From an uncultured Oscillospiraceae bacterium (GTDB lineage Bacteria; Bacillota; Clostridia; Oscillospirales; Acutalibacteraceae): 64,000 nt of DNA. Position numbers and translations under genes: made by a program. This document shows positions 7,558 to 17,175 of the stretch, piece by piece; the first letter of the stretch is position 1; each line of letters opens with the position of its first letter. Location of the stretch: positions 62,001 to 126,000 of the forward strand of contig CAUDCW010000001.1 of the NCBI GenBank assembly GCA_958448165.1. The letters run 5' to 3'. A model generated the notes under the pieces. The model was not told where the DNA came from and did no database searches. It saw only the letters and a list, made by a program, of their open reading frames with translations.

Positions 7558-8688
7558 ATGGGTCTTGAAGAAATAAGAAGTGAAATTGACAATATCGACA
7601 AACAGCTTCTTGAGCTGTTCAAAATGAGAATGGACTGTGCAAGACAGGTCGGCGAATACAAGCTTGCGAACAATATTCCTATTCTCAATATGGAGCGTGA
7701 AAACGAGATTCTTGACGCTGTCGAGGCTAACGGCGGCGAATACGGCTATGCCGCAAGGCTTTTGTACTCAAACATAATGGAGCTTTCAAGGGCATTGCAG
7801 CACGATATAGTCGGCAGCGGAAAAGAGCTTCGCCGTCTGCTTGAAACAAGCGAGCTTGAAAACACAGCTTCTCCGGAAAGCCTTAAAATAGCCTGTCAGG
7901 GCATCAAGGGTGCAAACTCGCACGAGGCGGCAAAAATTCTTTTTCCGCAGTCACAGCCGTGCTTTTATCCAAGCTGGGAGGATGTGTTCACTGCGGTTGA
8001 CAACGGTGAAGCCGACTTCGGCGTACTGCCCGTTGAAAATTCATCGGCAGGCTCTGTCAGCGACGTGTATGACCTGATATTAAAATACCGCTTCTACATC
8101 ACCGGTGCGCTTGAACTGCCGATTTCGCACTGTCTTTGTGCGCTCAGGCAAAGCGAGCTTTCAGACATTGAGCAGGTCTGGTCGCATCCGCAGGGGCTTG
8201 CACAATGCTCTTATTATATAGCAAAAAACAACCTCCAGGCTGTCCCCTGTTCAAACACGGCGGTTGCCGCAAAAATGGTTGCCGAGGAAAAGCGCCTCAA
8301 CTGCGCCGCAATCTGCTCTGAGCAGGCGGCGAATGAATACGGACTTAAGGTGATAAAGAGGAACTTCCAGAACTGCGCCCGCAACAGCACAAGGTTTATT
8401 GTAATATCAAAAAAGCTTTACATACCGACTGACGCAGACAAGATAAGCCTTTGCTTCTGCCTGCCGCATCGCACAGGCTCACTGCACAATGTGCTCTGCC
8501 GCTTCAGCAGTCACGGACTCAATCTGACTAAAATCGAATCCCGTCCTCTGCCCGGCGGCAGCTTTGAATATCTGTTCTACCTCGATTTCACGGGCAATAT
8601 CCGCAGTGAGCACGTTATGAACCTGATGTGTGCGCTGTCAGAGGAGCTGCCCGAGTTCTCGTTCTTCGGCAATTATAAGGAAATGTGA
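7558..8688 (+). CDS. pheA: Bifunctional chorismate mutase / prephenate dehydratase
   Basis: Turns chorismate into prephenate and then phenylpyruvate, the phenylalanine branch. At 376 residues it has an N-terminal AroQ-type chorismate mutase (about 1-90, with IDNIDKQLLELFKMRM), a prephenate dehydratase domain (about 108-285, with LPVENSSAGSV and NSTRFIVIS) and a C-terminal ACT domain (about 293-376, with GSLHNVL and the ESRP motif). ESRP marks Phe binding in feedback-inhibited enzymes. It is the last gene of the aro operon. Because the leader peptide carries both Phe and Tyr codons, both branches could be sensed. Confidence 0.95.
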   Translation: MGLEEIRSEIDNIDKQLLELFKMRMDCARQVGEYKLANNIPILNMERENEILDAVEANGGEYGYAARLLYSNIMELSRALQHDIVGSGKELRRLLETSELENTASPESLKIACQGIKGANSHEAAKILFPQSQPCFYPSWEDVFTAVDNGEADFGVLPVENSSAGSVSDVYDLILKYRFYITGALELPISHCLCALRQSELSDIEQVWSHPQGLAQCSYYIAKNNLQAVPCSNTAVAAKMVAEEKRLNCAAICSEQAANEYGLKVIKRNFQNCARNSTRFIVISKKLYIPTDADKISLCFCLPHRTGSLHNVLCRFSSHGLNLTKIESRPLPGGSFEYLFYLDFTGNIRSEHVMNLMCALSEELPEFSFFGNYKEM

Positions 8689-8694
8689 ATTAAT

Positions 8695-8848
8695 TCATAA
8701 TGCATAATTCATAATGCATAATTTTGGTTGTAGCCGCTTTGCGGCTCTGAAAGCAAAAAAACCCGTAACGAGTTATTCGTAATTCAAAGAGCAGCGAAGC
8801 TGCGACAACCTTCACTTCACTCTTAACTCTCCACTCTTAACTCTGAAA
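8695..8848. repeat. Intergenic repeat mosaic after pheA
   Basis: No gene. It holds a tandem TAATGCATAATTCA-type repeat (8699-8722), the palindrome AGCCGC-TTT-GCGGCT (8733-8747), a second hairpin module with AGCAGCGAAGCTGC (8791-8804), and heptamer-like CACTCTTAACTCTC repeats (about 8818-8845). The same modules recur at 19.2, 21.7, 31.4, 39.6 and 43.2 kb. Confidence 0.6.
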
Positions 8849-8885
8849 ATAATAAAATCAAACACAAAATGAGAGGATAATAAAT

Positions 8886-9860
8886 ATGGCAAGAAAAGGT
8901 AATTTAATGACAGTTAGACAGGACGTCAAGGTTCTGGACGCCACAATCCGTGACGGCGGACTCTGCAATAATTTTGAGTTCACGGATGAATTTGTCCGTG
9001 AGCTTTACAAGACAAATATCCAGTGCGGCGTTGACTATATGGAATTCGGCTACAGAGCGTCAAAAAAGCTGTTTAGCGAAAAGGAATTCGGCAAATGGAA
9101 GTTCTGCAACGAGGAGGACATCAGAAGCATTGTCGGTGACAACGACAGCCCGATGAAGATAGCCGTTATGGCTGATGTGGGCAGATGCGACTTCAGAACC
9201 GACTTCATACCGAAAAGCGAAAGCGTAATCGACCTTGTGCGTGTAGCCTGCTATATCCACCAGATTCCTGCTGCTATCGAAATGGTCGAGTATTTCCACG
9301 AGCTTGGATATGAAACCTCCTGCAACATTATGGCTATAAGCCAGGCAAGCGACGCACAGATCGACTCGGCTCTTGAAATGCTCGGCAAGAGCAATGTTGA
9401 CGTAATATATCTTGTCGATTCCTACGGCTACTTCTATCCCGAATCAGCCGCCGAGCTTGCACAGAAGTATATTCAGTACGGCGAAAAGTACAATAAGAAA
9501 ATCGGCTTCCACGCTCACAACAACCAGAATCTTGCATTTGCAAATACTATTGAAACCATGTCCTACGGCATAAGCTATCTTGACGCAACGGCAAGCGGAA
9601 TGGGCAGAGGAGCAGGCAACTGTCAGATGGAGCTTTTGCTCGGCTTCCTCAAGAATCCGAAGTACAGCCTGTTTGCACTGTTCACCTTTATCGAAAAATA
9701 TATGCTGCCGCTCAAGGCTCAGGGCATCAAGTGGGGCTTTGACATTCAGTATATGATAACGGGACAGCTTAATCAGCACCCCCGTGAGGCAATGGCTTTC
9801 ACATCACAGGACAGAACAGACTACTGCACCTTCTACAAGAATATTTCGGATAACGTGTGA
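8886..9860 (+). CDS. DRE-TIM metallolyase-family aldolase, substrate unknown
   Basis: A 324-residue HMG-CoA lyase/4-hydroxy-2-oxovalerate aldolase-type TIM barrel. Visible are the DATIRDGG signature near residue 19 (DRE-TIM motif), a metal-binding HAHNN near residue 205, LVDSYGYFYP, and MGRGAGN near residue 238. It lacks a leucine- or homocitrate-synthase regulatory domain. The ATG has GAGAGGATA upstream. It follows the aro operon by about 200 bp of repeats and ends at a bidirectional terminator. The carbon-carbon bond chemistry is supported by family; the substrate and any link to aromatic metabolism are not. Confidence 0.8.
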   Translation: MARKGNLMTVRQDVKVLDATIRDGGLCNNFEFTDEFVRELYKTNIQCGVDYMEFGYRASKKLFSEKEFGKWKFCNEEDIRSIVGDNDSPMKIAVMADVGRCDFRTDFIPKSESVIDLVRVACYIHQIPAAIEMVEYFHELGYETSCNIMAISQASDAQIDSALEMLGKSNVDVIYLVDSYGYFYPESAAELAQKYIQYGEKYNKKIGFHAHNNQNLAFANTIETMSYGISYLDATASGMGRGAGNCQMELLLGFLKNPKYSLFALFTFIEKYMLPLKAQGIKWGFDIQYMITGQLNQHPREAMAFTSQDRTDYCTFYKNISDNV

Positions 9861-9887
9861 TAAACCTTATCCGACACGGATAAAAAA

Positions 9888-9926
9888 ACAGAGCCTTGAC
9901 TGTTAATTCAGTCTTGGCTCTGTTTT
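9888..9926. terminator. Bidirectional terminator between aldolase and spoIVA
   Basis: Stem-loop ACAGAGCC-TTGACTG / CAGTC-TTGGCTCTGT around loop TTAATT. A-rich DNA lies on the left and TTTTCGTTTT on the right, so it can serve both converging genes. Confidence 0.85.
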
Positions 9927-9949
9927 CGTTTTGCCGCATATGCTTTGCA

Positions 9950-11428
9950 TTACAAAATAATACAGATAAGTCCGTTGCAGCCCTCGTTGATAATGCGCTC
10001 GATTGTGTCGCGCATTTTGTTGCGTGCGTCCTCGGGCATACGCAGCAGCTTGTTGTGCAGTCCCTCGCTTACAAGCTGGTGCAATGAGGTGCCGAATATG
10101 TTCGACTCCCATATCTTCGACGGGTTCTCTTCAAACTCACGCAGAAGATACATAACAAGCTCTTCGCTCTGCTGTTCACTGCCGACAATCGGCGTGACCT
10201 CGGTTGTGATGTTCGTCTTTATCATATGAATACTCGGTGCTGAAGCTTTCAGGCGTATGCCGTATTTGCCGCCCTGCTTTACAATTTCGGGTTCTTCAAG
10301 CGACAGTTCGTCTATGCCCGGCATCACTATGCCATAGCCTGTTTCGTTGACGCTTGTGTATGCGTCTATGATTTTCTCGTACTCACTCTTTATTTTCGAC
10401 AGTGACAGCATACATTCGAGCAGGCTCTTTTCATCGCTTATCTCAAACCCTGTTTTCTCGCCCAGCACACGGTAAAACAGCTCGTTTGAAACGGCAAGTG
10501 TTATTTTTGCCGTGCCGGTTCCCAGATCTATAGCCGAAACAGCACAGCGGTCGATATAGTCGCACTCCGGCAAACGGTTGATTGCACTCTGAATTTCCCG
10601 TATTTTCTTTAGCTGTGAGGTGCAGGCGACTATCGACGAAAAGATACTGCTTCTTATATAGTGGCTTCGCTCAAGCGTTGAAATCCACCTCGGCATATTA
10701 AGCTTTATTTCTTTTATCGGGAATTCAAACAATACAGACGCAAGAATCCTCTTTATTTCGTTTTCGTCAAGGTCAAGACAGCTTTCGGGCAGCACAGGCA
10801 CGCCGTATCGCCTTGCAAGCTCCTGTGCAAGCGCCTGACTTTCAGCCGAGGTCGGCGACACGCAGTTCAATATAACGACAAACGGTTTGTTAATCGCCTT
10901 CAGCTCGTCAATTACCCTCTGCTCTGCCTCTTCATATTCAGCCCTCGGCAAGTCGGTTATCGAGCCGTCTGTCGTCACGACAAGACCGATGGTGCTGTGG
11001 TCGGTGATGACCTTTTTTGTGCCGATCTCAGCCGCCATATTGAACGGGATATCCTCGTCAAACCAAGGCGTTTTTACCATTCTCGGCTGTTCATCCTCAA
11101 TATATCCCGCCGCACTGGGCACAATATAACCCACGCAGTCAATCATTCTTACATTAAAGCTTGCGTTACCGCCGATTGTCACCTCAACGGCGTCCTCGGG
11201 GATAAACTTCGGCTCTGTCGTCATTATCGTCCTGCCGCCTGCCGATTGCGGCAGCTCGTCAACGGCACGCTCACGCCGGCTGTCGTTTTGTATGTTCGGT
11301 ATTACAAGCGTATCCATAAAGCGTTTTATAAAGGTCGATTTTCCCGAGCGGACCGGTCCGACAACGCCGATATAAATATTGCCGTTTGTACGTCTTGATA
11401 TATCTTCGTAAATATTTCTCTCCTGCAT
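9950..11428 (-). CDS. spoIVA: Stage IV sporulation protein A, coat morphogenetic ATPase
   Basis: The 492-residue ATPase forms the basal layer of the spore coat in the mother cell. The N-terminal Walker A is GPVRSGKST; the chain starts MQERNIYEDISRRTNG and ends GCNGLICIIL, both typical of SpoIVA. The start is set at the ATG with AGGAGG 8 nt upstream; a longer frame exists but has no ribosome site. The SipL-like gene lies 13 bp upstream, so the two form an operon. In Clostridioides difficile the SpoIVA and SipL proteins bind each other, which fits the pairing here. Expression is probably from the sigma-E-like promoter at 13070-13098. Confidence 0.95.
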   Translation of the reverse strand: MQERNIYEDISRRTNGNIYIGVVGPVRSGKSTFIKRFMDTLVIPNIQNDSRRERAVDELPQSAGGRTIMTTEPKFIPEDAVEVTIGGNASFNVRMIDCVGYIVPSAAGYIEDEQPRMVKTPWFDEDIPFNMAAEIGTKKVITDHSTIGLVVTTDGSITDLPRAEYEEAEQRVIDELKAINKPFVVILNCVSPTSAESQALAQELARRYGVPVLPESCLDLDENEIKRILASVLFEFPIKEIKLNMPRWISTLERSHYIRSSIFSSIVACTSQLKKIREIQSAINRLPECDYIDRCAVSAIDLGTGTAKITLAVSNELFYRVLGEKTGFEISDEKSLLECMLSLSKIKSEYEKIIDAYTSVNETGYGIVMPGIDELSLEEPEIVKQGGKYGIRLKASAPSIHMIKTNITTEVTPIVGSEQQSEELVMYLLREFEENPSKIWESNIFGTSLHQLVSEGLHNKLLRMPEDARNKMRDTIERIINEGCNGLICIIL

Positions 11429-11441
11429 AATGTTAACCTCC

Positions 11442-12989
11442 TTATATCCCCGGAATAAGCAGCATAATGTCACAATCAAGCACATCGTCCGCTATCTCGT
11501 TTTCGTGCATTACGTCGTCCGGTCTTGCACTGTAGCTTCTTGCAATCTCCCATACACTCTCGCCCTTTTTTGCATAATAAAGCGTCAGGGCGCTGTCGTT
11601 CTGATTTGCCTTTTTCCTTTCCTCGTCAGCGTGTGCAGATGTCAGCATTCTTGCCGTGTTCACGGCAAAGGCTCTTGCCTCTGCGGTAATTTCACAGCGC
11701 AGGTCAACCGTGTTGCCGCTGCTTATGCGGTAGCTGACCGAATCCACCCGTGAAAGCGGTTCAATCATCACGTTGTCGGCGTCAGCCTCGCTAAGCTTCA
11801 GAGGACAAAGATAATCGATGCTCCTCTCGGTATAAAACGGGGTTGAATCGTTGTCGAGTGCAAGTATGCAAACGCACAGCTTGCCCTTGACTATTGCCGT
11901 TCCGTTTTCAAAGCCGCTTTCAGCGGTGCAGCTATCCGCCCAGATATCAATAATTTTTGAGATTCCGTTTGCTTCAAGCTCGGCGCTTGTTTTTGTAATT
12001 GTCGTTTCACGGCATATATCCGTAAGGCGCATAAGCTGAAGCTGAGAATACTCGCCATCAAGCTCAAGGCTTGTTGAAAAAGCGTCGGCTATATATTCTA
12101 TTTTCTCGTCACAATATGCGGCTATATATGCACACAGTCTTGCGTCCACCGTTATTACTGCTCCCCTGTCGCCTGAGCCGTCCTCCCTAAGTCTTACGTC
12201 ACACGACAAAAGCTGCAGGCGATAGTCTGTTTTTGCGTCGTTTTCAATGCCCGGTGTGTCAACAACCTGCCCGACAGGCAAGGTGAATTCCATAACTGCG
12301 GTTTCGGCAATTTCGTTGTCGGCTATGTAAAGCACACGCACCGTCATCTCACCCTTGACCATTGACTTGTCGCCTGCAATTCTGCACTCTCCGCTTTTTA
12401 CCCTTACGTTTGACTTAAGAATCGTGCGGACAGCAGGACTGCCTGCCGACGGTTCAAGCTCCTCACTGACCGTAAACTGCTGATGCGACAAAGTGCACAG
12501 ACGTGAGCACATCGCCTGCTTCAGCTTAAGCTGAACATCGTCCTCACGGCAGGACACGGCTGTTTCCTTGTGTACTATCGCCTCAACCTTTGCACAAAGT
12601 GAAAATGCACCGTGAATGTCGAGCCTGCGTGGACTTATCGCCCGGCAGTTGACATAATCGGGCTTGGCTGTGGCTAAAAAAACTGCGTCCGAACAGTCGC
12701 CCCGTACCGTCATACTTCCCGAATACGGCACGCTGTGCTCACAACTGCGAACACTTTTTTTCTCCTCATCAATATAGAGCACGCACACGCTTGCCGCACC
12801 GTCAATAGTCAGTCTGTCGCCGCTTAATGACTTTGAGTGAATTTTCGGCGTTACCGTGCATTTCAGGATTTTTTCAATTCCGGGGCAATAGTCCGGCAGT
12901 GTAAAATCAAGGTCTATCGGCTGCTCTAAACACCCGTCAAACACGGTTTCCCTCACAGGCACGGACTTCTTTTCAAGGGTGTAATCCAT
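11442..12989 (-). CDS. sipL: SipL-like DUF3794/LysM spore coat protein
   Basis: A 515-residue protein with repeated DUF3794 domains (first ones about residues 30-170 and 185-300; motif DFTLPDYCPGIEKILK near residue 28) and a C-terminal LysM domain (about 465-513, with KKGESVWEIARSY). This is the architecture of C. difficile SipL, the SpoIVA-interacting coat protein whose LysM domain contacts SpoIVA. It lies immediately upstream of spoIVA. AAAGGAGAG precedes the ATG. The SipL name rests on domain order and the spoIVA neighbour, not on an alignment. Confidence 0.88.
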   Translation of the reverse strand: MDYTLEKKSVPVRETVFDGCLEQPIDLDFTLPDYCPGIEKILKCTVTPKIHSKSLSGDRLTIDGAASVCVLYIDEEKKSVRSCEHSVPYSGSMTVRGDCSDAVFLATAKPDYVNCRAISPRRLDIHGAFSLCAKVEAIVHKETAVSCREDDVQLKLKQAMCSRLCTLSHQQFTVSEELEPSAGSPAVRTILKSNVRVKSGECRIAGDKSMVKGEMTVRVLYIADNEIAETAVMEFTLPVGQVVDTPGIENDAKTDYRLQLLSCDVRLREDGSGDRGAVITVDARLCAYIAAYCDEKIEYIADAFSTSLELDGEYSQLQLMRLTDICRETTITKTSAELEANGISKIIDIWADSCTAESGFENGTAIVKGKLCVCILALDNDSTPFYTERSIDYLCPLKLSEADADNVMIEPLSRVDSVSYRISSGNTVDLRCEITAEARAFAVNTARMLTSAHADEERKKANQNDSALTLYYAKKGESVWEIARSYSARPDDVMHENEIADDVLDCDIMLLIPGI

Positions 12990-13069
12990 TAATTAATCTC
13001 TCCTTTTTTTAATACCTGTACGCAAAAGTGGGCAATGCGCACAAATGCAGGGGTATTTGTTTCTAAACA

Positions 13070-13098
13070 ATCATATGAGAGGGTGCGCCGTGATATGC
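13070..13098 (-). promoter_or_regulatory. Sigma-E-type promoter of sipL-spoIVA
   Basis: On the minus strand GCATATC (-35) and CATATGAT (-10) are separated by 14 bp, about 80 bp before sipL. The Bacillus sigma-E consensus is close to GNATATT-N13/14-CATANNNT. The match and the mother-cell role of both genes fit sigma-E control. Confidence 0.6.
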
Positions 13099-13103
13099 TA
13101 AAA

Positions 13104-13140
13104 AAATAAAGACTGAACGCGGTCCGTTCAGTCTTTATTT
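13104..13140 (-). terminator. Terminator of the ABC transporter gene
   Basis: A 16-bp perfect stem AAATAAAGACTGAACG / CGTTCAGTCTTTATTT around CGGTC, downstream of the minus-strand ABC gene. T-rich sequence follows on the minus strand (TTTTTTAGC). Confidence 0.85.
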
Positions 13141-13197
13141 TAAAGAGTGGAGAGGTAATTAGGAGTTAGGAGTCGCGGTTGTCGCGGCTTGCCGCCA

Positions 13198-16100
13198 TTA
13201 TTCCGTTCTGAGCGCCGTTACAGGGTCGTTTTTAGCCGCCTTGCGCGACGGTATAAGACCGCCGAGAAGTGTAAGAACCACGCTGAGCAAAACAAGCACG
13301 AGAGCGTTAAGTATCGGCAGAGAAGCGTTCAGGTTCGGCATACCCGACAAGGCGTGAATAATCGCGTTGGCAATAATTATCAGCACCAACGATATACCAA
13401 TGCCCATCAAACCGGAGCAAAGCCCGATGATAAAGGTTTCTGCATTGAACACCTGAGATACATTTCTCTTTGATGCGCCGATCGCCCTGAGAATACCGAT
13501 TTCCTTTTTGCGTTCGAGAACGCTGATATATGTAATTACTCCTATCATAATTGAGGATACAACGAGCGAAATTGAAATAAAGGCTACAAGCACATAGCTG
13601 ACGATATCCAGAATCTGAGTTACCGAGGACATAAGCGTACCGACCATATCGGTGTAGGTAATAACCTTTTCGTCCTCGCCGATTTCCTCCATATGGCTGT
13701 TGTAGCCGTCGAGTGCCTCAATGATTTTCTCCTTGCTTTCAAAGTCAACAGGATAAATTGAAATTCCGCTCGGATTGTCAAGGTCGGCGTAGCCGAACTT
13801 TTTCATATTTCCCTCATATGAAGAATCCTCGGATGACATCAGCGACTTAAACAGCCCTGCAAGCTCCTCCTCGCTCATATTCGTCTGAATTGCCTTGGCA
13901 AATATATCCGGGTCAATGCTCAGTCCGTCGCTCATCTGCGCGCCCTTGCTTGCCATTGCCTGCTGCATTGCGCTGCTCATATTTTCGCTCATCTGTCCTG
14001 TCATCTGCTGTATAACCGATGAAATCTGGCCCTGTAAAGCCTGCGAAATTGCGCCGGTGATTGAGCTCATTGTATCCGACATATACTTTTCGAGCGCCGA
14101 GCCGATTTGCTTTTCAAGCTCAGATGAGCCTGCTATTTTTGCAATACCCTCGTTTATCACCTTCTGAGCCTCAGGCGTCTTAAGATAATCGGCAAAGTAT
14201 TCTCCCATTCTGCTCGGGTTGGGCAATGAGTTTGCATCTGCATATTCGCAGTAGCCGAGCATCAAATCCTGAGCCAGAGCCTTGAGCTGGTCGGGGAACA
14301 AATCTAACGCTGAGTTAATCTGCTGCTTCAGATTCTCCGCATTTTCGGTAAGACGGCTGCGTGCATCGTCTGTTTTCAGATACATAAACAGATATTCATT
14401 GAATTTGTCGGGGTCGGTGAGGTTGTTTGCTGCTGCGTATTCCTGATAGCCAGCCATAATATTGCCGACCATCTTCTCCATCTGCTCCGGGCCGATTACC
14501 ATATCACAGCTGCTCTTAACGATAGCCTTGAGATTCATAAGGATTCTCTGTCTGCCCTGCTCTGATGTAAGATACTTCATAAAGCTTTCGCCAAGACCGG
14601 ACATATCCGCCTGCGGATTCTTTTCCACATAATCCTTGTAGCCGTTCATAAGCTCGGTAAACAGCGCAGACATATCCTCCTTTGAAATCGTCACGTCAAA
14701 GTCGCTCATAATATCGCCCAGATTCAAGCCCGAAAGCTCCGGCATTTCAAGCTTTATTCCGCTCAGATCGAGTATACCGGACATATTCGGCATATCTGCA
14801 TCAAAGCTTATAAGCTTCGACATATCAATACTTGTATCGCCGTTAAAGCCGAATGCCTTTTTAAGCTCATCTGTGTTAATCTTGAACAGTGAGTCCAGCT
14901 TGAATTTATTTTCGCTGCTTTCTGTGCCGAACGAATCGCCGGTAAACACATTTATTCCCGGATGCTTAAGCTGCTGCTTTACGATTTCGCTTTTTGCCGC
15001 CTGCTGAACAACCTGCTTTGTCAGCGATGCAGGATAACCTACGCCTGCACGCAGCATAGCCGCAGTAGTTCCTGCCGCAGGCTGAACAATGCCGACAATC
15101 GTAATATTCTCGCCGTTTGCGACAAGTTTTTTCATATAATCCTTGTCGCCTGACCTGTCCTTCCAGACCTCGTATTCCTTGTCATATTGGTAATAATCAG
15201 TGCCGTTTACAAGCTTGAATTCCCTGCCGAGTATTTCATCATATGAAAACGGCTCAATATCGTCAGGCTCTTTAATTTCCTCCTCGGCGATAAACTGCTT
15301 TATCATATCTTCAAGCTCCACACTGTCACGCAGTCCCAGCGCATACATTGTAAAGTCGCTTATATTTCCTCCCGAGGATAAAACAAGAACACACTCGTTG
15401 TACTTTTCAGGCCAGTGTCCTACCTTAACCTCATACTGCTTCCGATAAAGCTCCTCGTTTTCGGGCAGCTCGTGGAACACATCGGTGCTCATCATCATAG
15501 ACATCATACTGTTCGCTCCTGCGCCTGAGCCAACGCCGAGCGCGGACAGGGTTTTATCGGGGTTTACCTGCTTGATTGAATCATTGTCCTGCCTGAAAAT
15601 CTGAGGTGATACATTGTAGCTGTACTCAATCGCGTGAGTAAATTCATCAAGGCTGCTGTCCTTGCTTTCAAGAAAGAGCTTCAAGGACTGCAAATCGTTG
15701 GAGTTCATCTTTGAGAACATACTCGTTACCATTCGGTTAATTCCTATTTCGCCCTCGCCGCCCTTTACCGTGTTGCCTGAAACGCCGAGCATCATTGAGG
15801 TAATATCAATGCCCGTACTCTGAATTTGTATAGGATACTCCGAGAGTGTATCCTCCTCAATGGATTTTATGTAAAGATTTACACCGTTAGACAGCGCGAT
15901 AATCAGCGCAATTCCTATTATTCCTATTGAGCCTGCAAATGAGGTGAGCAGGGTTCTCGCTTTCTTAGTGCGCAGATTGTTGAAGCTTAAGGAAAGCGAG
16001 GTCAGTAATGACATGGACGACTTACCCATATTCCTGTGGGTCGGCTCTTCAAGCTCTTCCTCAACAATTTCAAGCGGGTCTGTATCCGAGCGGATCTGAC

Positions 16101-16746
16101 CGTCCTGGAGCCTTACGATTCTTGTTGCGTACTGCTCGGCAAGCTCGGGGTTGTGTGTTACCATTACAACAAGGCGATCCTTGGCGACCTCCTTAAGCAG
16201 TTCCATAACGGCGATGCTTGTTTCGCTGTCGAGTGCACCTGTCGGTTCGTCTGCAAGCAGAATATCAGGGTTGTTGACAAGCGCTCTTGCAATTGCAACC
16301 CTCTGCATCTGACCGCCCGACATCTGATTCGGCTTTTTGTGAAGCTGTTCTCCCAGTCCAACCTGCTCAAGTGCCTGTATGGCTCTTTTTCTGCGTTCCG
16401 CCCTCGATATGCCTGATATTGTCAGCGCAAGCTCAACATTTGCAAGCACCGACTGATGCGGTATCAGATTGTAGCTCTGAAAAACAAAGCCTATTGTATG
16501 GTTGCGGTAGGAATCCCAATCCCTGTCCTTATATCTCTTGGTAGATATGCCGTTGATTATAAGATCACCGCTGTCATATCGGTCAAGACCTCCGATAATA
16601 TTGAGCAGTGTGGTCTTGCCCGAGCCGCTCGGACCCAGAATGGCAACAAATTCATTGTCACGCAGGTTCAGGCTGACGTCGTCAAGAGCCTTCTGCACTA
16701 AGTTTCCCGTTCTGTATTCCTTGTGTATATTCTTAATCTGAAGCAT
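13198..16746 (-). CDS. ABC transporter, ATPase fused to MacB/FtsX-type permease
   Basis: An 1182-residue fusion. The ATPase domain is at about 1-225 (Walker A GPSGSGKTT, signature MSGGQMQR, Walker B ILLADEPTG). A first membrane helix near residue 270 is followed by a very large exterior region (about 290-1040), then three helices and the FtsX/MacB C-terminal domain with the GILRAIGASKRNV motif. The exterior part holds about three ~100-residue repeats with a GY-x2-Y-(n)-YLxT pattern and a Met/Gln-rich segment. Such fusions usually export lipids, peptides or antimicrobials, or act mechanically on the envelope; the substrate is unknown. AAAGGGGCAG precedes the ATG, and the gene stands alone. Confidence 0.9.
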   Translation of the reverse strand: MLQIKNIHKEYRTGNLVQKALDDVSLNLRDNEFVAILGPSGSGKTTLLNIIGGLDRYDSGDLIINGISTKRYKDRDWDSYRNHTIGFVFQSYNLIPHQSVLANVELALTISGISRAERRKRAIQALEQVGLGEQLHKKPNQMSGGQMQRVAIARALVNNPDILLADEPTGALDSETSIAVMELLKEVAKDRLVVMVTHNPELAEQYATRIVRLQDGQIRSDTDPLEIVEEELEEPTHRNMGKSSMSLLTSLSLSFNNLRTKKARTLLTSFAGSIGIIGIALIIALSNGVNLYIKSIEEDTLSEYPIQIQSTGIDITSMMLGVSGNTVKGGEGEIGINRMVTSMFSKMNSNDLQSLKLFLESKDSSLDEFTHAIEYSYNVSPQIFRQDNDSIKQVNPDKTLSALGVGSGAGANSMMSMMMSTDVFHELPENEELYRKQYEVKVGHWPEKYNECVLVLSSGGNISDFTMYALGLRDSVELEDMIKQFIAEEEIKEPDDIEPFSYDEILGREFKLVNGTDYYQYDKEYEVWKDRSGDKDYMKKLVANGENITIVGIVQPAAGTTAAMLRAGVGYPASLTKQVVQQAAKSEIVKQQLKHPGINVFTGDSFGTESSENKFKLDSLFKINTDELKKAFGFNGDTSIDMSKLISFDADMPNMSGILDLSGIKLEMPELSGLNLGDIMSDFDVTISKEDMSALFTELMNGYKDYVEKNPQADMSGLGESFMKYLTSEQGRQRILMNLKAIVKSSCDMVIGPEQMEKMVGNIMAGYQEYAAANNLTDPDKFNEYLFMYLKTDDARSRLTENAENLKQQINSALDLFPDQLKALAQDLMLGYCEYADANSLPNPSRMGEYFADYLKTPEAQKVINEGIAKIAGSSELEKQIGSALEKYMSDTMSSITGAISQALQGQISSVIQQMTGQMSENMSSAMQQAMASKGAQMSDGLSIDPDIFAKAIQTNMSEEELAGLFKSLMSSEDSSYEGNMKKFGYADLDNPSGISIYPVDFESKEKIIEALDGYNSHMEEIGEDEKVITYTDMVGTLMSSVTQILDIVSYVLVAFISISLVVSSIMIGVITYISVLERKKEIGILRAIGASKRNVSQVFNAETFIIGLCSGLMGIGISLVLIIIANAIIHALSGMPNLNASLPILNALVLVLLSVVLTLLGGLIPSRKAAKNDPVTALRTE

Positions 16747-17083
16747 AATTCATCTGCCCCTTTGTACGATTTTTATTCTGCCATCAACCTGCCGAACTTA
16801 CAAATAAAACAAGACCGTGCGTCACAGAACAAAAATCCTTTATTTTATCTTGGCACATATTGTACCACCTGAAGGCATAAAATACCAGTAAATTGAAATT
16901 ATACATTATGTTAATTTTTTGTTACGAAACAATTTACCACCGATTTTTCTGCACTCTGCAATCGACGATAAGCCGTACAGCAAAAGTGACTAAAAAGATG
17001 TATTAATTATTTTATATTCGCAAATTTATTTTAGGAAAATTCACAAAGTTTTTTAAAGCGGCAACAAAAGCTGTTTTAATTTG

Positions 17084-17112
17084 TTGAAATAAAGCCGCTT
17101 GTAGGTTATAAT
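17084..17112 (+). promoter_or_regulatory. Promoter upstream of the oadGB genes
   Basis: TTGAAA and TATAAT with a 17-bp spacer. A MITE (17176-17345) lies between it and oadG. The surrounding 16747-17175 stretch is AT-rich with no gene apart from an 8-codon ATG-to-TGA run at 17128 that I do not call. Confidence 0.65.
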
Positions 17113-17175
17113 TAGAAGGAAAATAAAATGCGGAATTATTTTTTCCCGCATTGAAAAACTCCGGTTGACAATTAA

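Noticed and set aside
17128..17154. Eight-codon ORF (MRNYFFPH) with AAGGA upstream of oadG
   Set aside because: Too short, overlaps a hairpin (AATGCGG/CCGCATT), and no attenuator follows; may be chance.
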